Assembly (NCBI GenBank): GCA_937908115.1 | Contig: CALEQZ010000063.1 | Span: 1-46,970 of the forward strand | DNA: 46,970 bases | DNA from: an uncultured Alcaligenaceae bacterium | Lineage (GTDB): Bacteria; Pseudomonadota; Gammaproteobacteria; Burkholderiales; Burkholderiaceae_B | Direction: 5' to 3' | In this document: positions 15,402-25,236 of the stretch, piece by piece | Position numbering within the stretch: position 1 is the stretch's first letter | Layout of the letters: each line of letters starts with the position of its first letter | Notes under the pieces: generated by a model | Seen by the model: the letters and a program-made list of their open reading frames with translations, nothing else | Database searches by the model: none | Told to the model about the DNA's origin: nothing | Made by a program: the position numbers and the translations under genes

Positions 15402-16591
15402 GCCTGTTCGCCGAACTCACCAACAGCGTCAACGCCGTGCGGCCCGGCCGCACGCGCATGAGCAATTTCGATACGCCGCTGGTCGTGGCTGCCACGACGC
15501 TGCTGCTCATGGGCCTGCTCATGGTGTATTCGGCCTCGATCGCGCTGGCCGACGGCCCGCGCTATGCCAACTACGGCCGCTATTACTTCGTCATCCGCCA
15601 CGCCCTGTTCCTTGTGGTCGGGCTTGCTGCCGGCGCCGCCGTCCTGGCCGTGCCGATGCGCGCGTGGCAGCGGCTGGCCATGCCTTTGTTCGTGGCCGCG
15701 CTCATCCTGTTGGTGGCGGTGCTGATTCCCGGGATCGGGCGCGAAGTCAACGGCGCTAACCGCTGGCTGCCACTCGGACCGATCAACTTCCAGCCTTCGG
15801 AGCTGATGAAGCTGGCCGCCTTGCTCTTTGCGGCTGATTACACGGTCCGCAAGCAAGAACACATGCACAACTTTTCGCGCGGCTTCCTGCCCATGGCCTG
15901 CGCCATGGCCGCGGTCGGCGCACTGCTGCTGCTCGAGCCCGACCTGGGCGCGTTCATGGTGGTGGTGGCCATCGCCATCGGCATCCTGTTCCTGGGCGGC
16001 ATCAACGGTAAGCTGTTTTCGGCGCTTTCGGGTGTGCTCATCGGCACGTTCCTGATGCTGATCTGGCTGTCGCCCTGGCGCCGCGCCAGGCTGTTCGCGT
16101 ATTTGGATCCCTGGAATCCGGACAATGCCTACGGCAGCGCCTACCAGCTGTCGCACTCGTTGATTGCGCTCGGGCGTGGCGAATGGTTCGGCGTGGGCCT
16201 GGGCGCCAGCGTGGAAAAACTGCACTACCTGCCCGAGGCGCATACGGACTTCATATTGGCCGTGATCGGCGAGGAGCTGGGCTTTGCCGGCGTCGTGCTG
16301 ATGATCGCCTTGTTCGCCGTGCTGGTGCATCGTGGCTTCGAGATCGGCCGGCAAGCGATTGCCATGGAACGCACCTTCAGCGGCCTGGCCGCGCAAGGCG
16401 TGGCGCTTTGGTTCGGCGTGCAGTCGTTCATCAATATGGGCGTATGCCTGGGGCTGCTGCCGACCAAGGGCCTGACGCTGCCGCTGGTCAGCTACGGCGG
16501 CTCGGGCATCGTCATGAACCTGTGCGCGCTGGCGGTGCTTGCGCGCGTCGACCTGGAAAACCGGATCCTCATGCGGGGAGGGCGGGTATGA
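15398..16591 (+). CDS. ftsW: Septal glycosyltransferase FtsW
   Basis: FtsW is the SEDS-family polymerase that extends glycan strands from lipid II at the septum together with FtsI. The 397-residue protein has a short cytoplasmic N-terminus and about ten membrane segments, with the SEDS signatures NRWLPLGPINFQPSEL, EPDLGA, AYQLSHSLIALGRGEWFGVG, LPEAHTDFILAVIGEELGF, and the end block NMGVCLGLLPTKGLTLPLVS, SYGGSG. It overlaps both neighbours by ATGA. Confidence 0.95.
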   Translation: MSLFAELTNSVNAVRPGRTRMSNFDTPLVVAATTLLLMGLLMVYSASIALADGPRYANYGRYYFVIRHALFLVVGLAAGAAVLAVPMRAWQRLAMPLFVAALILLVAVLIPGIGREVNGANRWLPLGPINFQPSELMKLAALLFAADYTVRKQEHMHNFSRGFLPMACAMAAVGALLLLEPDLGAFMVVVAIAIGILFLGGINGKLFSALSGVLIGTFLMLIWLSPWRRARLFAYLDPWNPDNAYGSAYQLSHSLIALGRGEWFGVGLGASVEKLHYLPEAHTDFILAVIGEELGFAGVVLMIALFAVLVHRGFEIGRQAIAMERTFSGLAAQGVALWFGVQSFINMGVCLGLLPTKGLTLPLVSYGGSGIVMNLCALAVLARVDLENRILMRGGRV

Positions 16592-17696
16592 CCGCGGGCG
16601 CCGACCTCCGCCACCAAGCCGCGGCCGCGGCCGCGCGCACCGCGCTCATCGTGGCTGGTGGCACCGGCGGGCACATCATGCCCGGCTTGGCGGTGGCCGA
16701 CGAGCTGCTGGCCCGCGGCTGGCGCGTGGTGTGGCTTGGCCATCCAGAAAAAATGGAAGGGCGCCTCGTTCCCGCGCACGGCCTGCCACTGGAACCCTTG
16801 CGGTTTGCCGGCGTGCGCGGCAAGGGCGTGCTCGCATTGGTCAAGTTGCCGGTCACGCTGCTGGCTGGTTTCGCACAGGCCTGGCGGGCGCTGCGGCGCG
16901 TGCGTCCCCACGTGTTGCTCGGCATGGGCGGCTATGTGGCGTTTCCGGCCGGCATGATGGCGGTGTTGCGCGGCGTGCCGTTGGTGGTGCACGAGCAGAA
17001 CGCAATCGCCGGACTGGCCAACCGGCTGCTTGCGGGCGTGGCGGATCGCGTCCTGAATGGTTTTCCCGGCGCGCTCAAGGGCGGTGTCGCGGTGGGCAAT
17101 CCCGTGCGCGCCTCCGTGCAGGCGCTGCCCGGACCGGCGCAGCGCTATGGTGCGCGCCAGGGCCCGCTGCGCCTGCTGGTCGTCGGCGGCAGCTTGGGCG
17201 CGCAGGCGCTGAACCAGACGCTGCCCCAGGCACTCGCCCGGTTGCCGCAGGCGCAACGCCCCATCGTCGTGCACCAGTCCGGTGAAGCTCACCTGCAGGC
17301 GCTGCGCCAGGCCTATGACCAGGCCGGGGTGCAGGCACAATGTGAGGCCTTCATTACCGACATGGCCGCAGCGCTGGCCGACGCGGACCTCGTCATCTGC
17401 CGGGCTGGCGCGATGACCGTGGCCGAGGTTGCCGCCGCGGGCGTGGCGGCGTTGTTCGTTCCTTTTCCCCACGCCGTGGACGACCACCAGACCGTCAACG
17501 CGCGCTATCTCAGCGACCATGGCGCCGCCTGGCTGCAGCCGCAGCCGTCGTTCACCGCGCAGTGGCTGGCCGCCTGGCTGGGCGAGCGTCGCCGCGACGA
17601 GCTGCAGGCCGTGGCCGAGCGCGCGCGCCAGCGTGCCGTCCCCGATTCGGCCGCCAAGATCGCCGATGCGTGCGAACAGGCGGCGAGGCCAGCATC

Positions 17697-17700
<4 letters not shown>
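16588..17700 (+). CDS. murG: UDP-GlcNAc:lipid I transferase MurG
   Basis: MurG is the peripheral GT-B glycosyltransferase that turns lipid I into lipid II on the inner face of the membrane. The 370-residue product shows the N-terminal loop GGTGGHIMPG (from residue 24), LGMGGYVAFPAG, HEQNAIAGLANRLL, GGSLGAQALN, the UDP-GlcNAc-binding ICRAGAMTVAEVAAAG, and PFPHAVDDHQ. It carries an alanine-rich 18-residue N-terminal extension before the usual start of the fold. The start is set by the ATGA overlap with ftsW; an open frame further upstream is a shadow. Confidence 0.95.
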
Positions 17701-19099
<1,399 letters not shown>

Positions 19100-19103
<4 letters not shown>

Positions 19104-20089
19104 CGTTGGTCAAACAAGGCGAAACCGCCTCGCAGGCGGGCAAGGCGTTCGGCAAAGTCGGCGTGCTTTACGGCGGCAGGTCGGCCGAGCGCGAGGTCTC
19201 CCTCATGTCTGGCAAGGCGGTCTGCGAGGCGCTGCGCTCGATGGGCGTCGACGCGCACCTGTTCGACACCGGCGAGCGCAGCCTGGCGCAGCTGGCCGAC
19301 GAACGCTACGAGCGCGTGTTCATCGCGCTGCACGGCCGCTATGGCGAGGACGGCACCATACAGGGTGCGCTCGAGCTGCTGGGCATCCCCTACACCGGCA
19401 GCGGTCCGATGGCCTCGGCGCTGGCCATGGACAAGATCATGACCAAGCGCATCTGGCTGCAAGCTGGCCTGCCCACGCCGCGCTATGCCGTGCTGGATGC
19501 GAACACGGATCTGCGCCGCGTGCCGGACGACCTTGGGCTTCCCCTGATCGTCAAGCCGCCGCACGAAGGCTCGACCCTTGGCTTGGCCAAGGTGATGGGC
19601 TACTCCGACATGAAGGCGGCGTATGAACGGGCGGCGCGCTTCGACGGCACGGTGCTGGCCGAGCAGTTCATCGCCGGCCGCGAGCTGACCGTGGCGGTGC
19701 TGGGCAGCGGCGACGCCGCGCGCGCATTGCCCATCGTCGAGATCGTCGCGCCCGGAGGCAATTACGACTACGAGCACAAGTACTTCTCGGACGAAACGCA
19801 ATACCTGTGTCCGGCGGACCTGCCCGAGGCGCTGGCCCGCCACATCCAGGAACTGTGCGTGCGTGCCTATTGCGCGCTGGGCTGCGAGGGTTGGGGGCGC
19901 GCCGACGTGATGCTGGATGCCGACGGCCGGCCCTGGCTGCTGGAAATGAACACTTCGCCCGGCATGACCGGACACTCGCTGGTGCCGATGGCCGCCAAGG
20001 CTGCCGGTATGAGCTATGCCGAGCTATGTGTGGCCATCCTGTCCGAGGCCTCGTGCAAGGTGCGGGCCGGCGGGCCGGACAACTCGTGA
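19100..20089 (+). CDS. ddlB: D-alanine:D-alanine ligase
   Basis: Ddl makes the D-Ala-D-Ala dipeptide that the MurF part of the fusion adds. The 329-residue ATP-grasp enzyme shows VLYGGRSAEREVSL, ALHGRYGEDGTIQG, PYTGSG, the ATP-binding IVKPPHEGSTLGL, and the metal-binding end of the domain EMNTSPGMTGHSLVP. The start is the ATG overlapping the murC stop. An 18-base gap separates its stop from the likely start of ftsQ, the first non-overlapping junction since mraZ/rsmH. Confidence 0.95.
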
Positions 20090-20107
20090 ACCGGATTGGG
20101 ACTTTTC

Positions 20108-20908
20108 GTGTGGAACGACGCGCGTACGACCAACCTGATCGCCAACACGCTAGCCGTGATGGCGGTGCTCGCCATGCTGGCGGGGCTGGTGATCTGGCTG
20201 GCGCACCGTCCGGTGTTCACGTTGTCCGCGCTGGAGCTGCGGGCCGCGCCGGACAGCCGGCTGCACCACGTCTCGCCAGCGAGCGTGCGCGCGAGCATTG
20301 CCGGACGGCTGTCGGGCAACTTCTTCACGGTGGACCTGGACGAAGCGCGCCAGCTATTCGAGTCGGTGCCGTGGGTGCGCAAGGCCTCGGTCCGGAGGGT
20401 CTGGCCCGATTCGCTGCGCGTCAGCATCGAGGAGCACATCCCGCTGGCGTTGTGGAACGAAAACCAAATGATCAACACCTGGGGCGAGGCGTTTACCGCG
20501 AACCTGGGCGAGCTGGACAACGAGGCCGACATTCCCCAGTTCGTCGGACCGGAGGGCACGGAGAGCTTGGTCGTGCAGCGCTATGCCGAATTGGCGCGTT
20601 GGTTTGCGCCGCTCGGGGTGCAGGTGCAGCGCATCGAGCTCAGCCCCCGCTACGCCTGGCAGGTGCAGCTGTCCAACGGCGTGTCGCTGGACCTGGGCCG
20701 CGACCCGGGCGCCGACGCGCCGGATCCGCATGGGGTGCCGGGTGCGTTGCCCTTTGCCGCACGCATCCAGCGCTTCGTGCAAGCCTGGCCCGCGCTGGTG
20801 CAGCGGCTGCAGGGGCATCGCATCGTCCATGCCGACCTGCGTTATCCCAACGGCTTCGCGCTGAGACTGGCCGCAATACCCGAAACCCAAACTCCAAAGA
20901 AGCAATGA
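20108..20908 (+). CDS. ftsQ: Cell division protein FtsQ
   Basis: FtsQ is a bitopic divisome protein that holds FtsL and FtsB. It has a membrane segment at about residues 10-32 (ANTLAVMAVLAMLAGLVIWL), a POTRA domain starting at FTLSALELR and including SNFFTVDL-type GNFFTVDL and FESVPWVRKASVRRVWPDSL, then the beta domain with ELSPRYAWQVQLSNGVSLDL. I chose GTG 20108 (266 residues) because GGGA lies 6-7 bases upstream. The TTG at 20096 would add four residues but has no ribosome-binding site at the right distance. The 3' end is four bases from ftsA. Confidence 0.92.
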   Translation: MWNDARTTNLIANTLAVMAVLAMLAGLVIWLAHRPVFTLSALELRAAPDSRLHHVSPASVRASIAGRLSGNFFTVDLDEARQLFESVPWVRKASVRRVWPDSLRVSIEEHIPLALWNENQMINTWGEAFTANLGELDNEADIPQFVGPEGTESLVVQRYAELARWFAPLGVQVQRIELSPRYAWQVQLSNGVSLDLGRDPGADAPDPHGVPGALPFAARIQRFVQAWPALVQRLQGHRIVHADLRYPNGFALRLAAIPETQTPKKQ

Positions 20909-20912
20909 CGCC

Positions 20913-22139
20913 ATGACCCGTGACATCAAAGACTTGATCGTTGCCTTGGATATCGGCACCAGCAAAGTGGTGGCGGTCGTGGCCGAGATCCTGCCCGAAG
21001 GCCGTTTCGAGGTGCTGGGGCTGGGCCAGCACGAATCGCGCGGGATGAGGAAAGGCGTGGTGGTCAACATCGAGTCCACCGTCAATTCCATCCAACGGGC
21101 GCTGGAAGAGGCCGAACTGATGGCCGACTGCAAGATCCGGGATGTCTACACCGGCATCGCAGGCAGCCACATCCGCAGCTTCAATTCCAGCGGCATGGTC
21201 GCCGTCAAGGACAAGGAGGTAACCGCCACCGACGTGGCGCGCGTGATCGAGACGGCCAAGGCGGTCAATATCCCGACCGACCAGCAAGTGCTGCACGTGC
21301 TGACGCAGGAATTCATCGTCGACGGCCAAGAGGACATCCGCGAGCCCATCGGCATGAGCGGGCTGCGCCTGGAGGTGCGTGTGCACATCGTCACGGGTGC
21401 GGTCAGCGCTGCGCAGAACATCATCAAGTGCGTGCGCCGCTGCGGCCTGGAAGTGCAGGACCTGATCCTTCAGCCGCTGGCTTCGAGCCTGGCCTGCCTG
21501 ACGCAGGACGAGAAGGAGCTCGGCGTGGTGCTGGTCGATATCGGCGGGGGCACCACCGACGTGGCGATCTTCACTGGCGGTGCGATTCGCCATACTGCGG
21601 TCATTCCGATCGCCGGCGACCAGATCACCAATGACATCGCGGCGATGCTGCGCACGCCCACGCCCGACGCCGAGGAAATCAAGCTGCGCTACGGCGTGGC
21701 CAAGCAGGTCCTGGCCAGTCCGGATGAAAACGTCGAGGTGCCCGGGCTGGGCGACCGGGGGCCGCGCCTGGTCAAGCGCCAGGCGCTGGGTGCGGTCATC
21801 GAGCCGCGCGTAGAGGAACTGTTCACGCTGGTGCAACAGGTGGTGCGCGATTCCGGCTACGAAGACTTGCTCGCTTCCGGCGTCGTACTGACCGGTGGGA
21901 CGGCGCTGCTGCCCGGCATCGTGGAACTGGCCGAAGACGTGTTCCTCAAACCGGTGCGGGTGGCGGTCCCGGATTACGACGGCAGCCTGGCCGACGTGAT
22001 GCGCAGCCCGCGCTTTTCCACGGTCATGGGCCTGCTTGCCGAGGCGCGCGCGCAGCGGCTGCGGGGACGCAAGGTCGCGCAGCAGACCGGCAGCTTCCGC
22101 CAACTGCTGGCACGCATGAAGGAGTGGTTCATGAACTGA
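20913..22139 (+). CDS. ftsA: Cell division protein FtsA
   Basis: FtsA is the actin-like ATPase that ties FtsZ filaments to the membrane. The 408-residue protein begins with the phosphate-1 loop LIVALDIGTSKVVAVV, has the 1C subdomain region with MRKGVVVNIESTVNSI, the phosphate-2 block VLVDIGGGTTDVAIF, and the adenosine motif GVVLTGGTALLPGI. It ends in the amphipathic membrane-targeting tail LARMKEWFMN. It starts four bases after ftsQ. Confidence 0.95.
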   Translation: MTRDIKDLIVALDIGTSKVVAVVAEILPEGRFEVLGLGQHESRGMRKGVVVNIESTVNSIQRALEEAELMADCKIRDVYTGIAGSHIRSFNSSGMVAVKDKEVTATDVARVIETAKAVNIPTDQQVLHVLTQEFIVDGQEDIREPIGMSGLRLEVRVHIVTGAVSAAQNIIKCVRRCGLEVQDLILQPLASSLACLTQDEKELGVVLVDIGGGTTDVAIFTGGAIRHTAVIPIAGDQITNDIAAMLRTPTPDAEEIKLRYGVAKQVLASPDENVEVPGLGDRGPRLVKRQALGAVIEPRVEELFTLVQQVVRDSGYEDLLASGVVLTGGTALLPGIVELAEDVFLKPVRVAVPDYDGSLADVMRSPRFSTVMGLLAEARAQRLRGRKVAQQTGSFRQLLARMKEWFMN

Positions 22140-22242
22140 TCGGAAGGATTTGTCCGCGTCCGTCGCGCAAGGTGCCTTTTGGGACGCGCGGCGCGGCGGG
22201 CGCGGCAAACCGGGCCGCGCGGGGCGGTCCGGGAAGTGGCCT

Positions 22243-22277
22243 CAAATCCGCTGCGGGCGCGGCCGGCGACGGATTTG
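22243..22277 (+). repeat. Stem-loop candidate in the ftsA-ftsZ gap
   Basis: A perfect 8-bp inverted repeat (CAAATCCG 22243-22250, CGGATTTG 22270-22277) encloses a 19-base GC-rich loop, in the 214-base gap ahead of ftsZ. It is followed by GATTTCAAAAAAG rather than a T run, so it does not look like a terminator on this strand. It may be an RNA structure in the ftsZ leader or a protein site. Confidence 0.45.
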
Positions 22278-22353
22278 ATGCGATTTCAAAAAAGAAGCTG
22301 TTGGGGATTTTTGAACCGTATTGCTTTACGAACGACTTGAGGGAGTCAATGCC

Positions 22354-23520
22354 ATGAACTTTGAACTGCTGGACAGCAACAGCCGGGGCACCGTCATCAA
22401 GGTGGTCGGTGTCGGGGGCGCGGGCGGCAACGCCGTCGCGCACATGATTCGTTCGGGCGTGCAGGGGGTGGAATTCATCTGCTGCAACACCGATGCGCAG
22501 GCATTGGCCACGACCAATGCGCCGGTGCAGATCCGACTGGGCCGTACCGGCCTGGGCGCGGGTGCCAAGCCGGAGCAAGGCCGCGCCGCGGCCGAGACCG
22601 CGCGCGAGGAAATCCGCTCGGCGCTCAACGGCGCACACATGGTTTTCATCACGGCGGGCATGGGCGGCGGCACCGGCACCGGTGCCGCGCCGGTGGTGGC
22701 CGAAGTAGCCAAGGAGCTGGGCATCCTGACCGTGGGCGTGGTCACCAAGCCGTTCGCCTTCGAGGGCAACAAGCGCATGAAGATGGCCGAGGAGGGCATC
22801 GCCGAACTGTCGCGCCACGTCCATTCGCTGATCGTCGTGCTCAATGAAAACCTGTACGAGCTGATGGACGAGGACGCGACCCAGGACGACTGCTTCAAGG
22901 CGGCCGACGACGTGCTGCACAATGCCTGCGCAGGCATCGCCGAAATCATCAACGTCGAGGGCAATGTCAACGTCGACTTCGAGGACGTCAAGACCATCAT
23001 GGGCGAGCAAGGCCAGGCCATGATGGGTACGGCCATCGCCAGCGGCGCCGACCGCGCCCGCGTGGCGGCCGAGCAGGCCATTGCCTGCCCGCTGCTCGAG
23101 GGCATCGACCTGCACGGCGCCCGCGGTGTGCTGGTCAACATCACCGCCAGCCGCTCGCTGAAGATGCGCGAGACCCGCGACATCATGGACACCATCCGCA
23201 GCTACGCCGCGGAAGATGCCACGGTCATCTTCGGCACCGCCTATGACGAGTCCATGGGCGACAGCCTGCGCGTGACGGTCGTGGCCACCGGCCTGGGCCG
23301 CACGCAGAGCCGTCCCCAGTTGGTGCAAGGCACCGCCGAGGTGCTGCGCACCGGCACGGACAACGCTGCCCTGGGCCTGCCCGGTGACTACCGCAACCTG
23401 GACATGCCGTCCGTGATGCGCAACCCCCGCAGCCACGCCTCGGCGCAAGTGCGCGCCCTTGAAACCGCGGGGATGGATCACTTCGACATCCCGGCCTTCC
23501 TGCGCAAGCAGGCCGACTGA
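22354..23520 (+). CDS. ftsZ: Tubulin-like division GTPase FtsZ
   Basis: FtsZ polymerises into the cytokinetic ring. The 388-residue protein has KVVGVGGAGGNAVAHM at the N-terminus, the tubulin GTP signature GGGTGTG (104-110), the T7-loop region NVDFEDVKTIM, a short variable linker, and the conserved C-terminal peptide DIPAFLRKQAD that binds FtsA and ZipA. The start is fixed by GGGAG at 22341-22345, eight bases before the ATG. A frame opening 33 bases earlier with TTG is less likely. The 214-base leader is much larger than other gaps in the cluster, so ftsZ may also have its own promoter. Confidence 0.96.
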   Translation: MNFELLDSNSRGTVIKVVGVGGAGGNAVAHMIRSGVQGVEFICCNTDAQALATTNAPVQIRLGRTGLGAGAKPEQGRAAAETAREEIRSALNGAHMVFITAGMGGGTGTGAAPVVAEVAKELGILTVGVVTKPFAFEGNKRMKMAEEGIAELSRHVHSLIVVLNENLYELMDEDATQDDCFKAADDVLHNACAGIAEIINVEGNVNVDFEDVKTIMGEQGQAMMGTAIASGADRARVAAEQAIACPLLEGIDLHGARGVLVNITASRSLKMRETRDIMDTIRSYAAEDATVIFGTAYDESMGDSLRVTVVATGLGRTQSRPQLVQGTAEVLRTGTDNAALGLPGDYRNLDMPSVMRNPRSHASAQVRALETAGMDHFDIPAFLRKQAD

Positions 23521-23576
23521 TGGGCGCCGCCCGGCCGCGTGGCCGGCCGGCGGCGAGGCGGCAGACTTCCCTCTTG

Positions 23577-23610
23577 GCCGCAGGCGCGCAGCCGCGCCTG
23601 CGGCGCGGCT
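23577..23610 (+). terminator. Hairpin terminator after ftsZ
   Basis: A perfect 12-bp GC stem (23577-23588 with 23593-23604), loop CAGC, lies 57 bases after the ftsZ stop. It is followed by GCGGCTTTTCG, so the T run is short and set back a few bases. It probably ends most dcw transcripts, as lpxC has its own -10 downstream. Confidence 0.6.
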
Positions 23611-23686
23611 TTTCGCCGTTTGCGCGGCCGAATGGTCGCGCCGGGCGCCTTCGGCGGGCGCCGGTGCGCAATGGGCGCCCGCGCGT

Positions 23687-23692
23687 TACAAT
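23687..23692 (+). promoter_or_regulatory. -10 element of the lpxC promoter
   Basis: TACAAT at 23687-23692 lies about 65 bases before the lpxC start and after the terminator-like hairpin. No good -35 is visible 17 bases upstream, much as at rnpB. Confidence 0.45.
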
Positions 23693-23756
23693 ATCGTGTT
23701 TTTTCGGCGAACTGGCTGCGATTTGCAGGCATCGCCCAGCCTTAGGTGAGCATCCC

Positions 23757-24680
23757 ATGTTTCGTCAGCGCAGCATACAGAACTTGGTACGTACCACGGG
23801 CGTCGGGTTGCATTCCGGGCGCCGGGTCGAACTCACCCTGAGGCCGGCCGCGCCCAATACGGGCATCGTCTTTCACCGCGTGGACCTGCCCCAGGTCGTG
23901 GACCTGCCCGCCCAGGCGGCGCTGGTGGGCGACACGCGCATGGCCTCCGTACTGCAAAAGGACGGCGTGCGCGTCTCGACGGTCGAGCACCTGATGTCGG
24001 CGCTGGCTGGCTTGGGCATCGACAACCTGCACGTGGACCTGACCGCCGAAGAAGTCCCCATCATGGACGGCAGCGCAGGCACCTTCGTGTACCTGCTGCG
24101 CTCGGCCGGCATCGTCGAGCAGGCCGCGCCCAAGCAGTTCCTGCGCGTGCTCAAGCCGGTGGAGGTCCGCGACGGCGAAGGCAGCAACGCCAAATGGGCG
24201 CGCCTGGAGCCGCACGATGGCTACGCGTTTGCTTTTTCCATCGACTTCCAGCATCCGGCCATCGACTCGACGGCCAATTTCGCCGAAATCGACTTCGCCA
24301 AGCATTCTTACGTGCGCGAGATCGCGCGCGCGCGCACCTTCGGCTTCGTCAACGAGGTCGAGGCCCTGCGCTCGGCCGGGCTGGCCCGGGGCGGCAGCTT
24401 GGACAACGCCATCGTCATGGACGAATACCGCGTCCTCAACAGCGACGGCCTGCGCTACGAGGACGAGTTCGTCAAGCACAAGATCCTGGACGCGATCGGC
24501 GACCTGTACTTGATCGGCAAGCCGCTTTTGGCCCGCTATGTGGCCTGCAAGTCGGGCCATGCCCTGAACAACCAGCTCGCGCGCACGCTGCTGGCGCGCC
24601 AGGACGCCTGGGAGATCGTCACGTTCGAGTCCCAGGCCCAGGCGCCCGCGGCCTACCGCCACGAGTGGAAACTGGCCTGA
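23757..24680 (+). CDS. lpxC: UDP-3-O-acyl-N-acetylglucosamine deacetylase
   Basis: LpxC removes the N-acetyl group in the first committed step of lipid A synthesis. The 307-residue zinc enzyme shows the ligands His78 (STVEHLMSAL), His241 and Asp245 (KHKILDAIGD), the general acid-base region PIMDGSAGTF, and the catalytic His268 (KSGHALNNQ). Length and order match the family. AGGTGAG lies about eight bases before the ATG. An open frame running upstream is a shadow of the GC-rich spacer. A GC hairpin with one mismatch (24687-24710) follows the stop and may help end transcription. The gene is convergent with the DciA-type gene. Confidence 0.96.
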   Translation: MFRQRSIQNLVRTTGVGLHSGRRVELTLRPAAPNTGIVFHRVDLPQVVDLPAQAALVGDTRMASVLQKDGVRVSTVEHLMSALAGLGIDNLHVDLTAEEVPIMDGSAGTFVYLLRSAGIVEQAAPKQFLRVLKPVEVRDGEGSNAKWARLEPHDGYAFAFSIDFQHPAIDSTANFAEIDFAKHSYVREIARARTFGFVNEVEALRSAGLARGGSLDNAIVMDEYRVLNSDGLRYEDEFVKHKILDAIGDLYLIGKPLLARYVACKSGHALNNQLARTLLARQDAWEIVTFESQAQAPAAYRHEWKLA

Positions 24681-24739
24681 CGGGGTCGCGCGCCGCCAGG
24701 GCGGGGCGCGTCCGCGCGCGTCCTTTTCTTTGAAGGTGC

Positions 24740-25213
24740 TCAAGCTTTGCCGTGGCGGGCCAGCAGGCGTGCCACGGCGTCGGCCAGGGCGCCGGGCCGT
24801 AGCTTGCCGTGCAGCTCGGCAAATGCCTGCAGGCCTGCCCCCTCCAGCGGGACGACTTCGCGCGCGGGCCGTTCGCGCGGCCCATATCCGGGCATACCCG
24901 CTTGTACCTGTACGGCGATTTCGTTAACGTTCCAGCCGCGCCGCGTCAGCGCCTCGGCGATGCGCGGCGTCAGCTGACGCAACTTGGCCGCGTGGGCGGC
25001 GCTGGGCACGGCAAGCGTGGCCCGGCCGTTTTCCAGCCTGACCACCTGGCATACCTCGCCCAGCGGCCCGGGCAAGGCAGCTTGCACCGCCTGCTTCATT
25101 TGCATGTACCGGCGTGCCGTTGCCAGCACGCCTGCTCCCCGTGTGTCGCGGTCCAGCCAGGCCAGGGCGTTTTCGCCGGGGGCGCGGTTGCGGCGCTCGG
25201 AGGACTTGGCCAT
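24740..25213 (-). CDS. DciA-type (DUF721) protein, predicted DnaB helicase loader
   Basis: The protein has 157 residues. The central part, about 30-115, follows the DUF721/DciA pattern: a long first helix (ATARRYMQMKQAVQAALPGP), then VVRLENGRATLAVPSAAHAA, AKLRQLTPRIAEALTRRGWN and NEIAVQVQAG, a KH-like fold. DciA is the ancestral loader of the replicative helicase in bacteria lacking DnaC. The arginine-rich N-terminus and the disordered tail are usual. It starts only 23 bases from the divergent M23 gene, so its promoter must overlap that gene's coding DNA. The family call rests on my reading of the pattern and on the conserved place next to lpxC and secA. Confidence 0.75.
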   Translation of the reverse strand: MAKSSERRNRAPGENALAWLDRDTRGAGVLATARRYMQMKQAVQAALPGPLGEVCQVVRLENGRATLAVPSAAHAAKLRQLTPRIAEALTRRGWNVNEIAVQVQAGMPGYGPRERPAREVVPLEGAGLQAFAELHGKLRPGALADAVARLLARHGKA

Positions 25214-25236
25214 GGAGTTCGAATAGGAAGCGAAGC

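Noticed and set aside
20640..23481. Minus-strand frames of 522 and 450 codons opposite ftsQ/ftsA and ftsZ
   Set aside because: No domain, no ribosome-binding site, and both cross gene boundaries of the well-supported sense genes.
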